A model generated the notes under the pieces. That model was not told where the DNA came from, made no database searches, and was given only the letters and a program-made list of their open reading frames with translations. 21,854 bases of DNA from Carex sylvatica (taxonomy: Eukaryota; Streptophyta; Magnoliopsida; Poales; Cyperaceae), in the NCBI GenBank assembly GCA_964058845.1, contig CAXKVR010000638.1, forward strand, positions 1-21,854, written 5' to 3'. Position numbers and translations under genes: made by a program. This document shows positions 1 through 10,203 of the stretch, in pieces; within the stretch, counting starts at the first letter, position 1, and every line of letters starts with the position of its first letter.

Positions 1-33
1 GTCTTAATTTCTATTGTCTGTTTTTTTTGTAGC

Positions 34-3000
34 AGTCCGAATGACTGGAAGTTTGCGGCCGACGAGCTTGTCAAGAGGTTTCCTGATAAAGTAATCGTGC
101 ACTGTGAGCATGCTATGTTTTTTCTATTGATTATTACTGTTGTTTAATTACTGTATATCTGATGTTACTTTTGTAAATAGGTAGCCAATGCAATACTGCT
201 AAGCTAACCTATGACGGAGTTGATAGAATGGGTGAGAGACTAGCTCAGGAGGTAATTTTTTAGATACTTTGTGTCACACCAGTGTGATTTCAGTATGTAC
301 CAGTACCATACTATAATTGGCGCTTAGCTAGATAGGTGAAAATACCTAAATTTGATACGAGGAACCCAGCAAGTGGAGAAAATTATGCATTTTTTGTCCC
401 CATGGATCAGGGATGAATCTACATGGGAGTGAATGGGGGTCAATTGATCTCCATTCATTTTGAAAATATAACCCCAATGTGTGTTTGATCCCCATAGCTT
501 GAAAGTCTGGCTCCGTCCCTGCCATGTATAAAGCATGAAATGTGTAATGTAGGTCAGATCAGTTGTTGAGAAGAGAAGGGGAGTGACCAAAATATCCTTT
601 GTGGCCCATTCGCTCGGTGGATTAATCGCAAGATATGCAATAGGAAAATTATATTCACCTGAAACAGTATCTGACGGAAGTTTAGTTGAGGAGTTAAAAG
701 GTAGAATAGCAGGGCTAGAGCCTATCAATTTCATTACATCTGCAACACCGCATTTAGGCTCAAGAGGCCATAAACAGGTGTTTCACACTTTCCTTTACTC
801 TTTAGCAGATTATTTACAATTCTATTACTTTTTGTATAATTTGGTTTGATAGATAGCTTAGGATTCTAGCAGAGACAAATACTGGAATATAATTGTATTT
901 CAGTACATTGTAGAAGTAGAACAGTACATACTGTGTACCAACACTTTAATGAAGTAATGCCAGGAAATGAAACAGCAGGAAATGCATAATTATTATTATT
1001 TTACCAGGACATGGTAGAACAGTTCAAACAAAAAGAATTATTAGTTTAAAAAAATTTCTCTTTCACTAAGCTTGACCATTTTATTTTAAAATTGACTTGT
1101 ATTCAAACAAAAAAGAAAAGAAAAATGCAGCTAGTGGCTGACTTGACTCTACCTTAACTTTCACTAGCTTCCTTTTCTATTTGGGATTTCCCTTTTGGAA
1201 AGAACGGCAGTGGAGACGGCACATCTCATAATCGGTCGAACCGGAAAGCATCTCTTCCTTACAGATCGAGACGATGGCAAGCCTCCTCTTCTTGTACGAA
1301 TGACTGAAGACCAAGACGATATAAAATTCATGTTTGTATTTCAAACTACATTTCCCTTAATGTTTTCTACGGTATTCTCTTTCATGACTTTAATCTAGGG
1401 TTCTGTTCCAATTTACCTGTTTCTAAGGTGCAGCGCAGTTGCCTACTAAATCAAACAGAGTTTAGTATGAAACATCCTCAAAAAAAAAAAAAAATCTCTC
1501 ACAGTTTGCTTGTTAACTTTTAGCATAAATTTGTGGTTTTATTTTCTAATGTAGTTCGGCATTGCGTGCTTTTAAGAGGCGTGTTGCATATGCAAATTCA
1601 AGTTATGACCGTATCCTATAAATTTTTTGTTGACAAAATAGACTGATGTGATGATCAAAGTACCTTCATTATCTTATCACACTGTGCCATACCCGTTGCT
1701 TAGCCTGTTCCAGGATTGGGCCGTTCGTACCAGTTCTTGTCCGAGTTGTATGGTTTAGTAACGGTACCAACAGGAAATGCCCTCAATCAAGACATTCTTG
1801 TTAGTATAATCCTCACGAGATGACATATGTGATATCTAACTAGTAGCTGATATTGCATGATGGTAAGTGATCTACGCAGTTATGTGCAGTAGATCTTGAT
1901 TTTGAGTCTCTTGACATTTTTATAAACATACAAATATGAAGTATCTAGCCTTGACTAAGTGAAAAGATATTGTAGGATGGCGAACATCGTCATTTAGGCG
2001 GCCGCATGAGTTGCCAAAAGTATGCTTATAAGTTACTTTATAGTAGAATTGTTATGTTGTTTGAAATGACATATTCTCCTTTAATTTCTTTCTGCCATTT
2101 TTCTCACCAAATTTTACTTTTGTTTTAATTATACAAGGAACTGAGATGCCCATATGATGACAAGTACCCAAATATTGTACATGTCGAAAATGGAAATTTA
2201 GATAATGGTGAGAAACTTGATAATGCAGTTGTTACTCAAACTGATGACTTCGAAGGTTAGTCACAGTATATTTTTTTAGAAAAGAAAATATACTATCACA
2301 TTTGGTGCACTTACTGATTTTGCTTTTTTTTTTTTTCTATTTTTTTTAACAGAGAAAATGATAAGGGGTCTTACTCAAGTCTGTTGGGAACGTGTGGATG
2401 TCAGAATTAAAAAAAGCCTGCTAAAATACAACGCCCATAATACCATCCAGGCAAGTCTTCTGCTTTTTTAGATTGCATCCTTTGTATTAGGGTGCATTGG
2501 GCAATGGGCACTAAAATTTGATTGTACTGTGCCTGTGTCAACCAAACTGAGTTATGGAAGCCGGTTTGTCTATTTCTAATCTTACAGTTCAGAATGAGTT
2601 TGTCTGTCTATTCTGAAATTAACAACCCAAATCTGGTGGGGACCATCCAATGAATTCCATTCAACTTACGGATGGCAAAAAAGCTCGTAGCTCGTGGATC
2701 GATCGTGATTCGCATATGACTCGCTCGCTAACAGCTCATTCGTTAGTGAACCGAGCTGTAAACGAGCTAGCTCATCACTAGCTCGATCCAAAATTAACAA
2801 GTTTGAGCTAGCGAGCCAGCTTAGTCCAAGTATGAATTTGTGAATTGATATGAATTTGTGTGAATTTAGTATGCATGAATTTATTTTGGGAACTATGTTT
2901 GTATAAATTTAAAGATTTAGTATTTTACTATGTATGAATTTAGTTTCAAACTTAATTTATGGTAGTTGATTTTATAATACATTATCTAATACATTTGGGC

Positions 3001-3457
3001 TTTTGGCCCACGAGCTTTCACGAGCTGGCTCGGCTCGCTCGTTACCAAAACAAGCGAGCCACGAGCCACTTTTTCAGCTCGGATCTGAATGTTGGCTCGC
3101 TCATGACTCGCTTGTTGCTAAAACGAGCGAGCCATGAGCTTGGTCTAGCTTGAACCGAGCCGGCTCGTTGCCAGCCCTAATTCAACTGGAGATGGGCTGA
3201 GCCCTGTTTTTAATAGTTGTGTTCAACATGTTTCATTGTGAATGGTAAAATTCTTTGAGAGTGCTTCCTAAGCCCTTTTTGTATACGCCAAAACAAAAAT
3301 GTGAAGAAAGAGAACATGCAGAAATTATGCCAAATTAGAAGTATGATTGGAATTGTACTAATAGATATACCTTGTAAACCATCAGGTGAGGAAATATTTT
3401 TGGAACTCGGATGGAGCAGATGTTATTTTTCATATGATTGACAACTTTGCAGTCTAG
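34..3457 (+). CDS. DUF676-type serine esterase / putative lipase, 3' part (5' end outside window)
   Basis: Nine exons join into one open frame of 308 residues: 34-103, 181-251, 553-777, 1168-1331, 1555-1610, 1967-2019, 2138-2255, 2353-2450 and 3386-3457 (stop TAG). Phases agree at every junction. The first visible exon starts near 33, after a pyrimidine tract and AG, so the N-terminus is missing. The protein begins SPNDWKFAADELVKRFPD, has LTYDGVDRMGERLA, then the nucleophile elbow FVAHSLGG (Ser67 of the visible part), FITSATPHLGSRG, GRTGKHLFLTDRDDGKPPLL, RAFKRRVAYANSSYDHIVGW (the Asp/His here may complete a catalytic triad) and ends ADVIFHMIDNFAV. This order is that of plant alpha/beta-hydrolases annotated as putative serine esterase/lipase (DUF676). 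Substrate and location cannot be read from the sequence. Introns 2 and 8 carry transposon insertions; intron 8 uses a GC donor. Family assignment is firm; biochemical role is inferred. Confidence 0.9.
408..521. mobile_element. 114-bp hAT-like MITE in esterase intron 2
   Basis: The ends form imperfect terminal inverted repeats: CAGGGATGAATC on the left, and CAGGGACGGAGCCAG when the right end is read on the minus strand. Immediately outside are CCATGGAT (400-407) and CCATGTAT (522-529), an 8-bp target-site duplication with one mismatch. Eight-bp duplications and CAGGG termini are typical of hAT transposons. The element is too short to code and lies between exons 2 and 3 of the esterase gene. 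Confidence 0.72.
2451..3385 (+). other. GC-AG intron (esterase intron 8)
   Basis: Exon 8 ends in ...ACCATCCAG at 2450 and is followed by GCAAGT instead of GT. CAG/GCAAGT is the classic consensus of the rare GC-AG introns handled by the major spliceosome. The acceptor is ATCAG at 3381-3385. Splicing here joins HNTIQ to VRKYFWNSDGADV, the family's expected C-terminus, so the non-canonical donor is well supported. At 935 bp it is the longest intron of the visible gene; 513 bp of it is an inserted element. Confidence 0.85.
2667..3179. mobile_element. 513-bp hAT-like non-autonomous element in esterase intron 8
   Basis: A perfect 8-bp target-site duplication, ATTCAACT, flanks the element (2659-2666 and 3180-3187). 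The terminal inverted repeats are TACGGATGGCAA on the left and TAGGGCTGGCAA when the right end is read on the minus strand, close to the TAGGG-TGGCAA termini of hAT families. The outer thirds (about 2680-2820 and 3008-3170) hold many copies of GCTCG/CGAGC on both strands, which look like subterminal repeats; the middle is AT-rich. No transposase is encoded. A diverged relative lies at about 15012-15445. Confidence 0.88.
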
Positions 3458-4775
3458 GTGATCCTATTAATTTCTTAAGTATGTAATTACAATAGTTGAT
3501 TGACTATAATGTATAGCAATTTAATTTTCTTCAATATAAAGACATATTGTCTTCGATCTCAGGAATGAAATCTGTTGCAATCTGAATTGGATAAACAGTA
3601 TCCTGAAATCCTTGTTTTTTTAAACTTAACTGTTCAACTTTTTCTATGCACACATCTCCAAACTCCTAGTTTTTCTATGCACGCATCTCAAAATAAATTA
3701 ACAGTTGGATTTGAAAAAGCAGGGATTTTAGGGTACTGATCATTCAATTCGGATTGCAGCAGATTTGTTTCCTCGATCTCATGCTGCTTTCATGTTTATG
3801 TTTTCTTCGGTTTGTTGTATTGTTGTGAAATGGTTGTTGTGCATGTTGTTCTTGGCTGGAAATGCCGATTGGTATGGAGCCATGTTCTCTCTTCAAAGAT
3901 AAAAAATGCCTTGAACCTTGCTTGATACCCTAGTTTTGAACTAAGTGTATATGACAAAACAATCTACTTATATAATGTTTTTGTTTTACTTGTAAAAAAA
4001 GAACTACTTTAATAAATCATAATAATAGTTGTCTTATAAGTTCAAAATCGTGTTGCATTTAGTTAATTAATTCAATACAACTCAAGAACTTCATGTTTTC
4101 TTCGCTGTGAAATAGCTTTCTTTGTTTTTTCTCTTTCTTAAAACTGTAGATTTATGATTTTCATTAATCATATTTTCTAGTAATAATACTATAATCGCCA
4201 CAATTATCATAATTTTATGAGGATAAATTACCAAAAAGAATGGGTCTTAGAAATGCACCTCTGTTTTCTAACAAAATCCATAACTGAAATGGATTGTCTA
4301 TTAACACTGATTTCACATCAATATTTGGATGCTTCTAGATGAAGACACATTATAAAACGTAGTTGTCGGTCAACACCCGAAGACTTTTCAAAACTTTAAG
4401 GCGCTTACGAGGCACACGGATTAAGGTTCTTAATTTAAGTAATTAACCTGTCATTGCCAAACATCCATTTGAGACCAGGTTCTATCAGCTGATCAGCTTG
4501 GTTCTCATGCAGTTATTTTCCATGCAGCTTTTCCTGCATCTCTGGATTTAAGACCATCCTTATTCCTTAGCCTAGATTGTTTGGAATCATTTTTCCATAA
4601 ATACACGTATTAACTAGAAAAAAGAAGAAGATAAATATACAACTGGTTATATGTTAGCAAACCAATTATTAATGTTGAAGTTGGGTGACGACACAGATTG
4701 TCACACATGTCAACGCCACAAGAGAACTGATTAAGATTATCTATTTTTAACTAACACCCCAAATATAGATCCTGC
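3458..4775. other. Spacer between esterase and USP-kinase genes
   Basis: No exon or conserved protein could be supported here. The first few hundred bases are T- and G-rich with TATTGTTGTG-like stretches near 3815-3850, suiting a 3'UTR and polyadenylation region of the esterase gene. A foldback repeat sits at 3554-3780. The remainder is ordinary AT-rich DNA and presumably holds the promoter of the downstream kinase; no clear TATA box could be singled out. Confidence 0.5.
3554..3780. mobile_element. Foldback/MITE-like inverted repeat, ~227 bp
   Basis: The left arm (about 3554-3625) reads ATCTGTTGCAATCTGAATTG and continues through ACAGTATCCTGAAATCC. The minus strand of the right arm (about 3710-3780) gives ATCTGCTGCAATCCGAATTG and CAGTACCCTAAAATCC. 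Between the arms is a direct duplication of TTTTTCTATGCAC-CATCTC. The layout is that of a MITE or foldback element, but I found no convincing target-site duplication, so the limits and superfamily are open. It begins about 100 bp after the esterase stop codon. Confidence 0.6.
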
Positions 4776-4982
4776 ATGAGAATCAAGGCCACAAAGATGA
4801 TTTGACTGAACCAAAACCAATAGAAATAAACTTTCCTATAAAGAAAAGAGATTGATCAGTCACAAATGCTGCTCTCTCCCCAAAAAGATCAAAAACTGGT
4901 AAGCCAAAAAATTCGACCTCTCGTATCAAAATCAAAAGGTAAGAAGAAAATAGAAGAATTTCGGAAAACAAAAGAACGTTGA
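4776..4982 (+). promoter_or_regulatory. Two upstream ORFs before the USP-kinase start
   Basis: Upstream ORF 1 (4776-4805) encodes nine residues (ATG to TGA). Upstream ORF 2 (4866-4982) encodes 38 residues, rich in Lys (K-S-K-G-K-K-K in its second half), and ends 29 nt before the main ATG at 5012 in a different frame. If transcription starts upstream of 4776 both would lie in the 5' leader and could lower main-ORF translation. The transcription start is not known from the sequence, so this is inference. Confidence 0.4.
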
Positions 4983-5011
4983 TTTGAGGCAAGAGTGTGA
5001 AAAATTTGGCA

Positions 5012-8000
5012 ATGGGGAAGTACTCTGATCCAGGAACAGGGATGTCAGTAACGGGGTCTGAAGCAGTGTATCCTCTGGTGGCTATTGCAATTGATAATAA
5101 CAACAAGACTAGTCAAGGTGCCATGAAGTGGGCTGTGGAACACCTTTTAAAGAGGGGCCAGACAGTTGTGCTTGTCCATGTCAATACTAAGGGTATCTCA
5201 AGTAAGTCTCAGTCAAAATTCTCTAGTTCACTTGATAATTTATTGTTCAAGATTGGCTCAGGCATTAACAATGTGTTTATGATTGATTTGTTTTTTTTTG
5301 TTGGGTTTTTATCGGGTGATATATAGCTGGTCTAGTGGATTCTTATGGTTATAAGCAACCTGATGCACAATTGAGGGAGCTCTTCCTTCCATATCGATGT
5401 TTCTGCACCCGCAAAGATGTACTTAACCCTTTTTTTTTCCTCCCTCTCTAATAAAGCACCTGAAATTTGGATTGAAAAATTGCAAAGGATAGTCTCATTT
5501 TATTGATCTATAAATTACTTCTAACAAAAAATGATCAGTAATTTCATCTGTGTTGTTTAGATAAATTGCAAGGATGTGGTATTAGATGAGATGGATGTGG
5601 TAAGGGCACTCATAGAATTTGCTCATAAAGCCTACATTGAAATAATTGTACTGGGATCCCCTCCAAAAGGAATGCTAAGGTAGCAAATTTGATTCCCATA
5701 ATTTGATTCCCATTAGTCCCTCTCCATTTGATACTTTAATACTTGTGTGTTCCTGTAACTTTCATGAATGCTTTTTACCAGAAGATTTAAGAGCTCAGAT
5801 GTGCCCCAAATGGTTGCCAAAGGAGCCCCCGACTTCTGCACTGTCTACATTATTGGGAAGGAAAAAATTTCGCATCAGAAATTTGCAATCCGTGCAGCCC
5901 CCACCGTGTCACCATTGCGCCCACAAATGGGCAATCCTTCTGTGCCCAAATTCGAATCAGCCGGTGCTACCGCCCCACCAAAATGGATGGCCTCTAAAGG
6001 TTAGTCTTAGGTGAACACAAATATTGAATTTTTGTTAATGTGTTAACTTTATTAAGTCTTGAATAACAGATTTAATTTTATCTTATTATAACAGCAGATA
6101 ATTTTTCAGATCCTGGTCTCCCATGCGATAACTCAATTAAGTAAGTTTTAATCCAGTAATAATTACTAGTCTAGTTAAATCAAATAGTTGACATCTCTTT
6201 TGTTACATCTTAGCTCATAGTTGATTATCTAATTCACACATAATGTATATAAAATTATGCTTGTGCTTATATGGAATACAACTTGGAGCATATAGCAGTA
6301 TCTAGCAAACCCTTTGCCATTTAGCAATCTTAATTTTTTTGAGATATTATATAGTGAATCTAAAAGATATCTTTTGTTCGTTCAATAGATCACCATTCAC
6401 ACGGGAAAACTCCAACTGCTCTTCAAGGAACTCATATGGTGATTTTTCAGCATTCTCAGACTCGACAGATATATCATTCATCAGCTCAGGTAGGCCGAGC
6501 GTGGATCGGTACGGATTTCAACCAAGACTTTCGAATGGGTCAGAGAGCAATCCTGAGCATAGTTTTGAGATCCGTACACCTCACCGATTCTCCAACAGTA
6601 ATGAGTATTCAAACTTCTCCCAAAGTAGCAATGCTTCTTATTCATCCCAGAACATGGTAAGTCTCCATTATTTTCAATCTCCTTGAAATTCAAAAATATA
6701 ATTTTATATCAATAATATCTTTACCTCTCCATCATTTGTTGCAATAATTGTATAGGACGATGTGGAATCCGAGATAAGGAGGCTGAGGATGGAGCTAAAG
6801 CAAACGATGGACATGTACAGCACAGCATGCAGAGAAGCAATTGATGCTAAACAAAAGGTATCAAAACCTCCATTCTTAACATCAATCGATCACTGCCCAT
6901 AATGTGTATCAGCTAATTGGTATTATAAACAAAATGAATTTATTATTATTTTTTTTCAAATTCAGTTGACAGATCTAGAGAGGCGCAAGATTGAAGAGCA
7001 GCAAAAGTTATACGAGGCCCGCTCACATGAAGAAACCGCAAAGCAGATGATCGAGGAAGAAAGAGCCAAAGCAAGAGCAGCAGTTGAGGCAGCCGAGAAA
7101 TCAAATAGGCTCGCTGAGTTGGAGGCTAAGAAGAGGCTTAGCGCTGAGATGTTGGCACTGAAAGAGGCTGAGGAAAAGAAGAAATTTATGTTAGAATCAT
7201 CACATAACGACATCAGGTACCGCAAGTATACAATCGATGAGATCGAGTTGGCCACTGATAAATTCAATGTAAACCGCAAAGTCGGTGAAGGTGGCTATGG
7301 TCCTGTGTTCAAGGGTTACTTGGATCATACTCTTGTGGCAATCAAAGTTCTACGTCCGGATGCTGCACAGGGGAGATCTCAGTTTCAACAAGAGGTAATG
7401 AAATTTCGGACACCAAGATCGAAACCGTTCTCTAGATCTGGTTTTGAATTCTTTGAGACTAGTAGTCAGTGGTGGAACTAGGTACAAGCAAAGGGGGGCC
7501 AGACAGCCCCCAACTTATCAGAAGTTGCTTATTGGGTGGTTATTTTCATATGATTTTTTTACAGATGCATACCGATTGGCACTCCCTATATAGTTGTTTT
7601 TTCGTCTTTCGGTGGCTCGGCCCTCCTCAAATTCAAATTCTGGTTCTGCCACTGCTAGTAGTATTGTACTAAACTGAATAACAGCATTAGAAAAGTAGCT
7701 AGGATGACTTTCAATTGTCAAGAAATTTTTTTCTATCATTCCAAGAAAAAACATGTTAGGACTAACATGAAAAAGATAAAAAAGAAAAGGAAATTAACTC
7801 ATAGAGGCTTTAATATCTTTAAAAAAATAATAATAAGACATATTTGAATTTTATTTCTCCTAGGTGGAAGTGCAAATAAATAATAAGCCATATATTTGAA
7901 TTTTACTTCTCCTAGGTGGAAGTGCTAAGCTGCATTCGCCACCCAAACATGGTTATCCTTATGGGTGCATGCCCCGAGTACGGTTGTCTTGTCTATGAGT

Positions 8001-8716
8001 ACATGGCAAGTGGCAGCCTTGACGACCGCCTATTTCGCCGCGGAGGAACACCCACAATCCCTTGGCAGCATCGTTTTCGCATTGCTGCTGAGGTGGCAAC
8101 AGGGCTGCTGTTCCTGCACCAGACGAAGCCTGAGCCACTTGTGCACCGCGACCTCAAACCTGCTAACATACTTCTTGATGGCAACTTAGTAAGCAAGATA
8201 TCAGATGTCGGTCTTGCACGCCTCGTGCCTCCATCTGTTGCTGATGACGTCACTCAGTATCGCATGACCTCCACTGCCGGCACCTTTTGCTACATTGACC
8301 CTGAGTACCAGCAGACTGGCATGCTTGGTAATAAAACTAGCCTCGAACAAATTTTCAAAAAGGATGCATGTTAGTGACATTTCTAACTTGTAGATTGATC
8401 CTCTGGTGATTGAACAGGTGTGAAGTCTGATATCTACTCTCTTGGTGTGTTGCTTCTCCAAGTTATAACCGCCCGGTCACCAATGGGCCTAACCCACAAT
8501 GTTTCTCGTGCCATTGAAAATGGCAGGTTTGCAGATGTGTTAGACCCAGAGGTGCGAGACTGGCCAGTAGAGGCGGCACAGCGTTTCGCAGAGGTATCCT
8601 TGAGGTGTGCCGAACTAAGGAGGAAGGACCGGCCTGACCTTGCCACAGTTGTTTTGCCAGAACTTCATAAATTAAGGTTATTAGGCGAAGAGAGCTTGTG
8701 CTCCAGGTTAGTTTGA
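5012..8716 (+). CDS. USP-domain receptor-like cytoplasmic protein kinase (U-box-less PUB-kinase relative)
   Basis: Ten exons give a 724-residue protein: 5012-5201, 5327-5418, 5561-5679, 5782-5999, 6095-6140, 6389-6656, 6756-6857, 6966-7394, 7916-8327, 8418-8716. All phases match. Residues about 20-165 are a universal-stress-protein (UspA-type) domain ([68 protein letters not shown]). About 166-311 is a Ser-rich linker. About 312-425 is a charged coiled coil. About 432-705 is a kinase: glycine loop [12 protein letters not shown], Lys472 (VAIK), catalytic Asp567 ([12 protein letters not shown]), Asp585 in a DVG rather than DFG motif (usual in this family), APE-equivalent DPE, and [12 protein letters not shown]. 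No U-box follows the kinase, so it resembles the Arabidopsis 'adenine nucleotide alpha hydrolase-like kinase' group. It probably phosphorylates Ser/Thr in the cytoplasm; there is no signal peptide or membrane span. The ATG at 5012 gives the usual short N-terminus before the USP domain. Confidence 0.92.
6091..6097 (+). promoter_or_regulatory. NAGNAG tandem splice acceptor (USP-kinase exon 5)
   Basis: The acceptor reads ACAGCAG, giving two AG sites three bases apart. Both keep the frame; they differ by one Ala residue at about position 207 in the unstructured linker. NAGNAG sites are often used alternatively. The choice is not expected to affect a domain. Confidence 0.55.
7467..7654. mobile_element. 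188-bp hAT-like MITE in USP-kinase intron 8
   Basis: A perfect 8-bp target-site duplication, CTAGTAGT, lies at 7459-7466 and 7655-7662. The terminal inverted repeats are CAGTGGTGGAACTAG on the left and CAGTGGCAGAACCAG when the right end is read on the minus strand. This fits the common plant CAGTGGCGGAGCCAG-type ends of short hAT derivatives. It has no coding capacity and lies in the 521-bp intron between the kinase N-lobe and the rest of the kinase domain. Confidence 0.87.
7831..7925 (+). repeat. Tandem duplication of a 3' splice site (USP-kinase exon 9 junction)
   Basis: Two near-identical copies, 7831-7873 and 7881-7925, each run from TAATAAG through ATTTGAATTTTA, TTCTCCTAG and GTGGAAGTGC. 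The downstream AG (7914-7915) opens the real exon 9, which reads [13 protein letters not shown]. The upstream AG (7862-7863) is 52 bp earlier, has an equally good pyrimidine tract, and would open a frame that stops at TGA 7897-7899. The duplication covers the intron end and the first ten exon bases. Confidence 0.88.
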
Positions 8717-9540
8717 AAAACTGTACCTGATGCTGGCATTGATATATTCTAATTATTTGTCTTATTAATATACCTCATTATAAAAGGCATGATTAAAAAT
8801 GTGGGCTGAATTGCATGTTTTATATATACTTCTAGTGCAATCAAAGTTCTGTTCACTGAATAAGGGTTCTGTTCGAAGCATTTTAATGTTACTAATTAAT
8901 TTTGTTTCATTTTGTGACTCCTTTCTTTAGGAGATGAGAAGCAACCTGATATTAGGCCAAACTGAACTTGGCTCAGAAACTCACTACAGTGGCACTAAGG
9001 AGATCATCAGATGATTCATGAAATGTTTACACAAAGAACATGCCAGTAATACCACACTGCTGCTCTTCGACTGAAATTTCCTTAGTTCCAACATATCGTT
9101 GTACTATGTAATATATAATTTTGAACAAAAACTGTACTAAGTAAACTGAGCAATGTTTTGGTATAGTTACCAGATGTGTACTCATCTGAAATTATTTGCA
9201 ACATTAAGCCATCAAATACAAGAAGTGCTATCAGTACCGACCCATCAAACAATTTGCCTATTATTCTAATACGCAAGAATTCTGTACAATATAATGGCAT
9301 TATTACTACGTTTAATTACAAAAATAAAGTACAAGTAGGTGAAGTCTGAATTCTTCCTACTATAGACTGTATAGTCTCTCCTGGCATGGAGAGAGATATG
9401 AACATCCGCATAAACAATTCATAGCAGACGGTTTCAGATAAAGTAACTGGTACGCCTTGGTTGGCCATGTAATTTCTTACTTGTGGTACATGCTTTGTGG
9501 ATATGATAAGTATGTATGTGTTCATGGCCTTGTGCTATTG
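8717..9540 (+). other. Probable 3'UTR of the USP kinase and flanking sequence
   Basis: No coding exon is supported. A possible optional intron spans 8707-8930 (donor CCAG/GTTAGT, acceptor TTTCTTTAG). If spliced, the last residues change from SRLV to SRR with a stop at 8935-8937; if not, the stop is TGA at 8714-8716. Downstream is transcript-like 3'UTR sequence to about 9120 (TGTACTATGTAATATATAA near 9100), then AT-rich spacer. Confidence 0.45.
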
Positions 9541-9563
9541 ATCAATCAATCAATCAATCAATC
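9541..9563. repeat. (ATCA)n microsatellite
   Basis: Five perfect ATCA units plus ATC. It marks the change from kinase-flanking sequence to the repeat-rich spacer. Confidence 0.95.
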
Positions 9564-10203
9564 GTGTTAAACCGATATATTAAAAATTACTTTCACTAGA
9601 TTAAGCAGGATAAAACTGCGAACTATACTTCAGATCATAATATTCTTCAACAATTGAAAGATTGTTTCTGATCATAACCGGATGTCCCTTTTAACCGGAC
9701 CTTAAGATATCACTAGATTAGCAACCTAAATAAAAGTTGTCCAAATTTACCAGTATAAAAGTAATTCATCTCAAAATAACAGAACAGTCTTAGAACATCC
9801 AAACTTAACAAGCTACAAGAAGATATATTGTTCTTGGAATAATACCCTCTTAACAAATCGATCAATTAACTCGGTTTGATAATTGTATTATCCAGGTTTG
9901 CAATATCGTGCCTGTGAAGCTGATCAGCTGTGCGGGTATGCTAATTGTCAAACAACTTAAACATGCAAAGTAACCAAAAAAATCCGAGATGTCGTAGAAG
10001 CTGTCAGTACGGTGGACCTGTTCTAAACCGGAGAGAGGAGGGATACTATGAAAACAGAGAACTTTACATCCTAAATTTTGTGTTATCAGTTAGAAGATCT
10101 GGTGCAGGAAATACGGATCAGATGGAAGTACTTTGATATCCATAATTGTTTAAAATTAATTTTTATCCGTATTTTATTTTTCGAAGCTGATAACCACGCT
10201 ACA
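9564..10203. other. Non-coding spacer
   Basis: Only short unrelated open frames occur and none resembles a known protein. No terminal repeats or RNA genes were recognised. Confidence 0.5.

Noticed and set aside
1611..1983. Acceptor TTGTAG at 1975 for esterase exon 6
   Set aside because: It would lose HIVG; the AG at 1965-1966 restores the conserved YDHIVGW, so exon 6 starts at 1967.
2959..3153. 64-codon frame inside esterase intron 8
   Set aside because: It lies within the non-coding hAT-like element and resembles no protein.
4783..5106. 107-codon minus-strand frame over the kinase leader and exon 1
   Set aside because: It is the antisense shadow of the kinase start region.
9316..9525. 69-codon minus-strand frame
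   Set aside because: It looks protein-like in places but has no known motif, partner exon or promoter; not supportable.
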